Positions 57,126 to 64,000 of a DNA stretch of 64,000 nucleotides are shown here, in pieces; position 1 is the stretch's first letter, and the number at the start of each line of letters is the position of its first letter. The position numbers were made by a program, and so were the translations under genes. The notes beneath the pieces were generated by a model, which made no database searches, was not told the DNA's origin, and saw only the letters and a program-made list of their open reading frames with translations. The DNA is from Bromus sterilis (taxonomy: Eukaryota > Streptophyta > Magnoliopsida > Poales > Poaceae): NCBI GenBank assembly GCA_950022295.1, contig OX465600.1:311002031-311066030 (forward strand), given 5' to 3'.

Positions 57126-59510
57126 CTAGATGCTCTGGACCTTGCCTTCTTTTGTGCGTTCGACAACGAGCGTTGTTCTTACTACACTATTACGTGCTGC
57201 CACGTAGAGGTATAGCTTCTCTCGTTCCTTGGGTACCGCCAGGATTGGTGGGGTCGAGAGTGTCTTTTTCAGGTCCGCGAATGCTTGGCGGGCTTCCTCC
57301 GTCCACTCGAATTTCTCTCCTTTCCTGAGCAGCTGATAGAAAGGCAGCGTGTGTTCTCCTAGCCTGCTGATGAAGCGGCTTAGGGTTGCGAGTCTTCCAG
57401 TGAGCTGTTGTACTCCTTTGACGTCGGTTGGTTCTTGCATTCGGGCGATGACTTGGACTTTCTCAGGGTTTGCCTCGATTCCTCGGGCAGAGACCATATA
57501 GCCGAGCAGCTTCCCCGCCGGTACGCCGAATGCGCACTTCTTTGGGTTGAGTTTGATTCTGTATTTGTTGAGCGCTGCGAAGGTTTCGCGCATGTCGTCG
57601 AGTAGTGTGGCTGCTTTGTAGGTCTTGATGACGATGTCGTCCACATAGACTTGCACATTTCTCCCGATTTTCTCTTTCAGGCAGGCCTGCATCATTCGCT
57701 GGTATGTGGCGCCTGCGTTCTTGAGCCCGAAGGGCATGGTCCTGTAGCAGAATACGCCATAGGGGGTGATGAACGATGTGTGCTCTTCGTCTTCTTCCTT
57801 CATCCTGATCTGGTTGTATCCTGAGTAGGCATCAAGAAAGGAAAGTAGATCGCACCCTGCTGTCGAGTCGATTATCTGATTGATTCTATGCAGGGGGAAG
57901 TGGTCCTTCGGGCAATGCTTGTTGACTGGTCCATAGTCGACACACATGCGCAGCACGTTCGTGTCTTTCTTGGGCACCGGCACTGGGTTGGCTATCCAGG
58001 TGGCTTTCTTCGTTTCTCGGATGAACTGGGTGTCGAGTAACCGGTTGACTTCCTCTCCGATTTCTCTGTGCTTGGGCTCCGAGAATCGTCTCAGAGCTTG
58101 CTTCACCCGCTTCGTGTTTTGCTTGATGCGTAGGGCGTGCTCCGCGAATTCGCGTGGTATTCCAGGCATGTCGGCTGGGCACCAGTCGAATATTTCCCAG
58201 TCATCTCGAAGGAAAGCGACGAGAGCCGTCGCCTGCTCCTCTGGTAGGTGGGCGTACACGCGGACTGTTTTGTCCGGGTCCGTCGGATGCACTTGGTGAG
58301 TGACTGTGTCGCTGTCGATGCTGAAGTTGCGTCCGTACTCCTTAGATTTGCTTCGGCTCACCAATGGGAAGGTACTCTTGTCCGTCACCATGGCTATTTC
58401 TCTGAGTTCTTGTTCGGCTCCGAATGTGTCGGAGATTTTGTGAAAGTCACGGTCACATTGATCTGATTTGATGAAGCTTCCGTTGATCGTGAGGACTCCC
58501 GTTGATCCTGGCATCTTGAGCTTGAGGTAGGCGTAGTGTGGAACCGCCATGAACTGCGCGAATGCTGGCCGTCCCAATATGGCATGATACTGCGATTGCC
58601 AGTCGAGTACTTCGAACTCGAGGACGTGCTTTGCGAAGTTGCGTCGGTTGCCGAAGACAACTTCAAGTTCGACGACTCCGAGGGATGTGGCTGCTTCTCT
58701 TGGGACTACCCCGTGTAACACGGTGCTCGATTTCTTCCATACTGATCGTGGGATCAGCATCTTTTGCAGGGTGCTGGGGAAGATGATATTCATGCTGCTG
58801 CCTCCGTCCATGAAGACCCTATCCATGTCGTACCCTCCGATTTGTGCATCGAGCACCAGGGGCGCGTGTCCCGGTCTTGGGACTGCGGGTGGATGGTCGT
58901 CCTGCGAGAACGTGATGCTGGTCTCCGCATCATGTAGCTGGTAGACTTTGACTATATTTATGCTCTCGGCTGCTCTAGCTTGCAGGGTGTAGGCGTCGCG
59001 TTGTGCTTGCGGCACCCTTCCCTCTTGGATCATGAGCACCTGTCCTTGCAGCGGGCTGTGACGTCCTTCCGGGCTTGAGGGCGGCGATTGTTCGGGTCGC
59101 CGGTTGCGCTTGTCTTCTTTCTGCTTCTCCTTCTTGAGGTCGTCGGCTAGCTCGTTGAACAGGTGGCAGTCTCCCAAAGTGTGACCTGACCTGACGCGTC
59201 CCCAGTCATCCTCGAAGCTTTGGATCGTGCAGGGTCCTGCTAGCTGCTCTCTAACCGTGAGTTTGCTAGATCCGACGTGCCTCTTCCTTCTTGAGATTCT
59301 GAAAATTTGCTCGTGATCCTCCGGGTGTTCGTGGAAACGAGGGTCGGTTTCGATTCCTCGACTCATATCTTGGTTCTTGATGAGGTTGGCGAATTCATCT
59401 GGCCTTCGATTTGGGTCATAGTACTCGCCCACCGGTGTCTCGGAGTCGCTGTCCTGGCTGGCGGCAGGTGCTCGTACGACGGCGCGTCGTCGAGTGGCCG
59501 TTGGTTGCAT
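57126..59510 (-). pseudogene. Element D gag end, protease and reverse transcriptase
   Basis: 794 open codons on the minus strand. Residues 1 to about 200 are the end of gag (HTLGDCHLFNELADDLKK). The protease has FMDGGSSMNIIF at about residue 232. RT follows from about residue 450: VPVPKKDTNVLRMCVDY, FLDAYSGYNQIRM, TMPFGLKNAGATYQRMM and the catalytic VYVDDIVIKT at about residue 620, then the connection to RNase H (HTLPFYQLLRKGEKFEWTEEA). The active-site residues of protease and RT look intact. The frame ends at the TAG 57126-57128 before RNase H. The clade is Tat by protease and RNase H wording. Confidence 0.9.
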
Positions 59511-59965
59511 GGCTGCGTGACGTGGCTCGTTCAGTGGGGCCTCGCCGTAGATCTCCCGTGCGCGCCTTTTGGGTCGTCGATTCCTTCTTCCTTGGCGATG
59601 GTTCTGGTGATCGCTGGTTTCGATCTTGTAGTCATCGTCTTGATGTGCGGCGGGTGCCCGGGCGGCGGTGGGTTGTCGAAAGATTTGCGATTCCTCCGCT
59701 GCGCGTCGTGGTTCGTCGAGTGGAATTCCTTCGTAGAGGCCTCTCGCCGTTCTTCTGGGTCATCGATTCCTTCGCTGCTGACGCTGCACTTGGCCGTTAC
59801 CGTAGTATCGGTCCTGGCACAGCTGTAGCCCGAGCGATCTTGATGGGGTGGCAGAGATGTTCGCCGTGATCTTGAATCCTTCGAGTGGGCTAGATCTGGT
59901 CCTTGCCCTTGAGTTGTGGCTTGCTGAAGACGGGACCGCCGAGATCGTGATCCCAACCTGTGTCG
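59511..59965 (-). pseudogene. Element D leader and gag remnant
   Basis: Only about 455 bp separate the PBS from the ORF starting at 59510. Minus-strand reading shows two related blocks with EGIDDP (about 59585 and 59765 on +), indicating an internal duplication, and no retrotransposon gag core. Tat elements normally carry a gag of several hundred residues here, so most of it is deleted. Confidence 0.6.
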
Positions 59966-59983
59966 TTCCCACAGACGGCGCCA
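59966..59983 (-). promoter_or_regulatory. Primer binding site of element D
   Basis: Minus strand TGGCGCCGTCTGTGGGAA, two bases inside the 5' LTR; typical of Tat-type Gypsy elements. Confidence 0.92.
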
Positions 59984-59985
59984 AT

Positions 59986-60414
59986 TGACGGGGATCAACC
60001 CCGACAAATCCCATGGTCAGGGACCCTGGGTTAGTCATGAGAGGCACAGGTTGGACGATAACTCGTCGGCAAACAGGAGGACACATTCCTGCTCGATATT
60101 ATTGATGAGGGAGATGCGATTACAGTGGATGGCGAGGCTGGAGCGCTCAAGGCTAGGGTTCTTTGGCGTCGCCCCTCCTAGCCCTTATATACTGGGCTAG
60201 GTCTCAGGGAGTTCATCTACGTTTACAGGTAAACTTTCCTAACCCTAGCTTGCTCCGTACGACAGGTCTTCGCACTTTCCTTGTGAGTCGCAGACTCCTA
60301 CGTCGGTGCCAATTAGCGGGCCAAGGCGGGTCCAGGCGGGTCTTCATGGGCCTTCTATCTTTAGGGACACCGGGTAGACCTATCCGTAGGAGTCGTGGGG
60401 TCACCCCCTCGTCA
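59986..60414 (-). mobile_element. Element D 5' LTR
   Basis: 429 bp, TGACGGGGATC ... CCCTCGTCA on the + strand, next to the PBS on its inner side and the GAACT duplication on its outer side. Confidence 0.9.
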
Positions 60415-60419
60415 GAACT
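60415..60419. repeat. Target-site duplication of element D (right)
   Basis: GAACT, identical to 51177-51181. Confidence 0.9.
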
Positions 60420-61340
60420 CCTTTTCCACGTTTTTCCACAGCTCCTCCACCATCGCGATCCCGAGATAGGGATCAGCAGAAGTTCTTGTCCCGACACCCT
60501 ATCGGAGGGAGGATTGATCTCCAAAGGCCCCTCCGTCATCATGGTTGCCTCCGAGATGCTTCATGGTAGTCCCTCCTTGGACCTAGGGTTCATGGAAGCA
60601 AGCTAGTTGATATATTCTTTCCAATCTTTTGCTTCAATGTTTAGTCCTTGTGAGACGCATATCATGATCAAGACATATATGTTATAGTTTCCACGTTGTT
60701 ATGTTGTGTTTGCTAGGAGCCGATGGATAAAGATTATGTTCAGATTGTGGAAGTAATATATTTTGATCTTTTTTATATTGTGTTCTTGAGTGTTCTTGCA
60801 TGTTCTCCATTATAGTTTATTACTTTGGCTAAGTAGTAGATTATGACCCTGTTTGTTTGGGCTTTTGTTTCTGCTTTTGCAGCTTTTCCATTTTGGCCAA
60901 AAAACCATAAAAGCTCCTAAATATTTTCTGCTTTTGGAGCTTTTCAGACTTTTGGAGCTAAATATTGTTGTATTGATTCATCAAATGCCATAAAAGCTCC
61001 TAAATAGTTGCTTTTGGAGTTTTTATGGTTTCTTGACCAAAAAGAAAAAGCTGCAAAAGCAAAAGCAAAAGCCCAAACAAACAGGGCCTATAACTTCAAG
61101 AGGGAGCGTTATGCTAGATAGTGGGTTCATGCCTGCTGATGTCCATGTGACCAGGGAATGTGTTGTTGCCATTAGGGGTAAAACAGTGGTGCTAGTGACT
61201 ACATGTTACAAGTGTTGTTTACATTACACATAATGTGTTAAAGTAATCGTCCGTTGCTTTGGGTTTGCAACATATAGTTGTGGCTCGCAACTCAATACCA
61301 TCGAGATGTTTTGGATTAAATATCTCAAGGTGGAGGGGAC
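60420..61340 (+). mobile_element. LTR C, right part
   Basis: Continuation of 50815-51181 after element D: CCCGACACCCTATCGGAGGG, ATGGTTGCCTCCGAGATG and CGAGATGTTTTGGATTAAAT match A2 LTR landmarks. It contains a MITE (60845-61088) and is cut at about 61340 by a tandem repeat. Confidence 0.75.
60845..61088. mobile_element. MITE with long terminal inverted repeats
   Basis: 244 bp. Ends GACCCTGTTTGTTTGGGC and, inverted, GGCCCTGTTTGTTTGGGC; the inverted homology extends about 40 bp (TTTTGCAGCTTTT). The interior is also partly palindromic (CCATAAAAGCTCCTAAAT twice). TAT flanks both sides (60842-60844, 61089-61091), a 3-bp target duplication. No ORF. The TIR wording recalls Tourist/PIF-Harbinger or hAT MITEs; the superfamily is uncertain. 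Confidence 0.8.
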
Positions 61341-63252
61341 CATCAAACGTAGAAATTTCTCCACGACCAAAATAGCGAGTAATAGCCGATCAAACGGGCT
61401 TGAATCGGCCAAAACTTTGAGTTTTGATGACGTGCATATAAGCGCACACTGGGTTTCATCAAACGTAAACATAGCTCTAGGACCCCAAAACGACGAGCAA
61501 TGCATATGAAACAAACTAGAATGGGTAAAAAATGCAAGTTTTGTTGACCTATATGTAAGTGCACTCCGGAGTTCATCAAACGTAAAAATCGCTTCGGGAC
61601 CACATGATGACCCTCAACTGTAGGGGATCGAGATAGTCTTCGCGGGTAAGAGAACCCAATTTATTGATTCGACACAAGGGGATCCAAAGAATATTTATAA
61701 GCTTTGACAGTTGAGTTGTCAATTCAACCGACCTGAAATATACTTGCTTGAAACAAAATATTAATAGTAACGGTGATATGATAGTGATAGTGGCGGCAGC
61801 GAAAGTAAAAAACAGCAAAAGTAACAACTGGTGACCAACAGGATTAAAAACATTGTAGGCTAGGGAGATGGATGGTTGGGCGCTGCTTGAATAAGAGTGA
61901 ACATGTAATAGATTCTAACACGGGGCAAGGCACATATAAAAGCAATGATCATCTAGGAAAATATCAAACATTAGGCATGTATCCCGTAGGTAGTTGTGCG
62001 TGCTTGCAATAAGAACTTGCACAACATCTTTTGTCCTACCATACTGCTACGAACGGGGCCAAAACGAACTTATGGAGATTAAGGTGCTCCTGTCAAAGAG
62101 CACCGGAACAGAGCAATAAACTCAATGGATACATGAAATCCTCAAATTATGGACCATCCCCTTTGGTGTCCCAAGCTGTCACCTTTGGGATCGCCGGTTC
62201 CGGACCATAATAGGTGCATACAACTCATAGATAGGACCGAGAACATAAATATACTCATGAAAACACAAGTGGCTCAGATATGAAAACATGGCACTCATGC
62301 CCAAAGTGACAAGTATTAAGAGCAACAAGTTGTAGCAAAGATGATAAACACCAAAGTAGATGATAGGCAACATGTCCCCAACAATCTGACAAACTATTAA
62401 ATGATCAAACTCATCCAATCCCTACCATCCCCTTTGCCTACATCAGGGAATTACTCACACACGAGAAGAGAAGTCATGGAGGGAGGATGGAGTGGTGATG
62501 ATGATGACGATGGCGATGATCTCCCCTCTCCGGAGGCCAAATCAGCCTCCAGATTAGCCCTCCCGAGGAAGAACAGAGGGTGGCGGCGGCTCCGCGACGG
62601 AAACTGGAAAACCAACTTCTGTTCTGGGGTTTTCGCGTCACGGGAATAAATAGGGGTCTCGGTAGGGCACCAGAGGAGGGAGGAGTCCCCCAAGCGCCCC
62701 CCGGCGCGGCCAGGGGTGGGGCCGCGCCAGCAGGGCGCCTGGGGGCCCTCTGGCCCCCCTCTGGCTCGTGGAAGCTTCGGGTGCGTGGTTTTTTCGTGAA
62801 TTTTCCTGGAATTTTCTGAGGTACCTAAAAATCCATTTTCCTGCACAGAATAAAACCATACAGGCAACTCTGCTGAAAACAGCGTTAGTCCGGCTTAGTT
62901 TCGTCCAAATCATGCAAGAATGAAGTCAAAACAATAGCAAAAGTGTTTGGAAAAGTAGATACGTTTGAGACGTATCACCACATAACGGTGAGCAATAAGC
63001 CCATGAAACGGGCCCGAATCAACCAAAACTCTGAGTTTTTCTGACCTACCGGTAAAGGCACCCCGGCTTTCATCAAACGTGAAAAATATCTATAAGACCC
63101 CAACATAAGGGTTCATCGGACGTGAAATCGCTCTGAGACCCCAAACGATGAGCAATATAGAACGAACATGAATCAACCAAAACTACGATCTTTGGCGACT
63201 TCCTATAAGCGTACCAAAGGGTTCATCAAACATGGAAACCGCTCCGGGACCC
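61341..63252. repeat. About 117-bp tandem repeat array, interrupted
   Basis: The word CATCAAACGT or a variant starts units at 61341, 61458, 61574, 63071, 63114 and 63224. After removing the solo LTR and one target duplication the spacings are 117, 116, 119, 43 and 110. Units share GACCCC.AAACGA.GAGCAAT and AATC..CCAAAACT. Such arrays occur inside Triticeae DNA transposons and LTR elements; the parent here is unknown. Confidence 0.75.
61605..62977 (-). mobile_element. Solo LTR with perfect target duplication
   Basis: 1,373 bp, TGATGACCCTCAACTG ... GATACGTTTGAGACGTATCA on the + strand. CCACA flanks it at 61600-61604 and 62978-62982. It belongs to the wider TGATACGTC...ACGTATC LTR group by its ends, but the interior differs from A, B and C. 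No internal region, PBS or PPT remains. Confidence 0.85.
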
Positions 63253-63540
63253 TGAAACGTCACAAACGTATCCATTTTCCAAGCACTTTTGTTGTTGTTT
63301 TCATCTCCAATTTGCATAATTTGGGTAAATCTAACCCGAACTGATGTTATTCTCAAGTTCATTTTCCATACATATATTTCTTATAAAAAATAAAGTTCCT
63401 TAAAAAATCCCCAAAATTAAGTTGCATCGGAAGGTTTCTAAAGCTCAAAGTCTAGCCAGAGGGAAAATTCCCCGACACACTAGCCAGGGGTGCGTGGGAG
63501 GGGGATGTGCCCGCCTGGGGACCTCCTTACCTTATCCATT
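63253..63540 (+). mobile_element. Diverged LTR fragment
   Basis: TGAAACGTCACAAACGTATCC resembles the start of the solo LTR read on its own strand, and a GC-rich leader-like stretch follows at 63475-63530. The end is not definable. Confidence 0.45.
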
Positions 63541-64000
63541 CGATTCTGTTTTTTCTTTCAGAGAGTTATTCATAATCGTCGATTTTTAGACCTGTTTGCA
63601 GCCAAAACGACAAAGATGAGATCACTCATTTCCCCATTGACACACATGCTACGTTGATGTTTGTTTCTTTTCCGAGAAGACAGTAAAACTTCGACTAATA
63701 CAGACGAGATTGCTCGTGCCCGGTGACACAAATGCGTTTGTCATCGATGCTTGTTTTCGCTTTGAGAAATTGACATGTATATATATATATACATACATAT
63801 ACTATATAAATGAACTCGAGTTTTCTCTATCCCAATCAAAGATTTTTTTTCAAGTGCCCCAAGAAAAGAAAAATGCCATTTGTGTGTATTTGCATTGGAG
63901 AAGGAAGGAAGGAAAAGAAAAGAAAAGAAGAGCCCTAAAATGTCAAGTCCATAAGTGAGTGAATGAATGAATGATCACATGGCTGTAACATGCGTGGACT
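63541..64000. other. Unassigned AT-rich sequence with microsatellites
   Basis: No transposon signature or supported ORF. It contains a TA/CATA run (63776-63811), GGAA/AAAAG repeats (63898-63930) and GAAT repeats (63958-63973). It could be low-copy DNA at the edge of the repeat cluster. Confidence 0.4.
63776..63811. repeat. TA/CATA microsatellite
   Basis: TATATATATATATACATACATATACTATATAA-type simple repeat seen directly. Confidence 0.8.

Larger units (their letters stand above)
51182..60414 (-). mobile_element. Tat-clade Gypsy retrotransposon D, complete ends
   Basis: 9,233 bp with two LTRs (51182-51628 and 59986-60414), PBS and polyprotein on the minus strand, and a 5-bp target duplication GAACT. 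Tat features: a TGGCGCCGTCTGTGGGAA primer site, a DGGSS protease motif, an RNase H of the NNEAEYEALLHG type, and a long 3' region with tandem arrays and an antisense ORF. The LTRs differ at about 15-20 sites by eye plus a 19-bp indel, so the insertion is not very recent. Coding parts are broken, and most of gag is missing. Confidence 0.9.

Noticed and set aside
62401..62819. Frames in the solo LTR, one with an Asp run
   Set aside because: Caused by GATGATGACGATGG-type repeats in LTR DNA; no domain.

Overview
This is a plant nuclear repeat region, most likely from a Triticeae grass (wheat, Aegilops or barley type). Almost every base that can be assigned belongs to LTR retrotransposons of kinds familiar from Triticeae: SIRE/Maximus-type and BARE/Angela-type Copia elements, Gypsy elements whose LTRs begin TGATACGTC with a tRNA-Asp-type primer site, and a Tat-clade Gypsy element. 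I see no intact host gene, no tRNA or rRNA gene, no CRISPR array and nothing prokaryotic. Family names are from recognition only.

Layout. 1-2149 is unassigned repetitive DNA. 2270-10535 is a SIRE/Maximus-type Copia block in the order pol end, env-like ORF, polypurine tract, LTR, PBS, gag; one LTR therefore closes one element and opens the next. 10537-18728 is a Gypsy family called A here (tail, LTR, PBS, acidic ORF in place of gag, long non-coding internal region, second LTR). 18729-21688 is an antisense family-A gag-protease region split by a solo LTR. 21904-24842 is a 5'-truncated BARE/Angela-type Copia with its 3' LTR. 24843-30760 holds family-A fragments and an antisense family-A element. 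The segment 20120-23259 recurs at 29305-32444. 32477-39989 is a family-A element with gag-protease. 39990-42440 is family B (tail, LTR, PBS). 42441-50814 is a patchwork of family-A LTRs and internal pieces. 50815-61340 is a diverged family-A-like LTR (C) interrupted by a complete Tat-clade element (D, 51182-60414, 5-bp target duplication GAACT) and by a 244-bp MITE. 61341-63252 is an array of about 117-bp repeats cut by a solo LTR (duplication CCACA). 63253-64000 is an LTR scrap followed by unassigned AT-rich sequence with microsatellites.

How the parts work together. No element here looks autonomous. Family A has gag and protease or an acidic ORF but no RT or integrase, so it would need enzymes from a related element. 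Element D kept protease, RT, RNase H and integrase but has lost most of gag and carries nonsense and frameshift mutations. Many premature stops can be explained by one C-to-T change at CAG, CAA or CGA, as expected of methylated, silenced repeats.

The most unusual item is in the 3' region of element D. On the strand opposite to pol, and behind its own TATA box, lies a broken ORF (52885-53640) whose pattern matches a plant B3 DNA-binding domain, followed by a Ser/acidic stretch, a basic cluster and a possible coiled coil. The same 3' region carries three different tandem arrays (about 66, 29 and 68 bp), the last with a higher-order four-unit pattern built on a polypurine-tract-like core.
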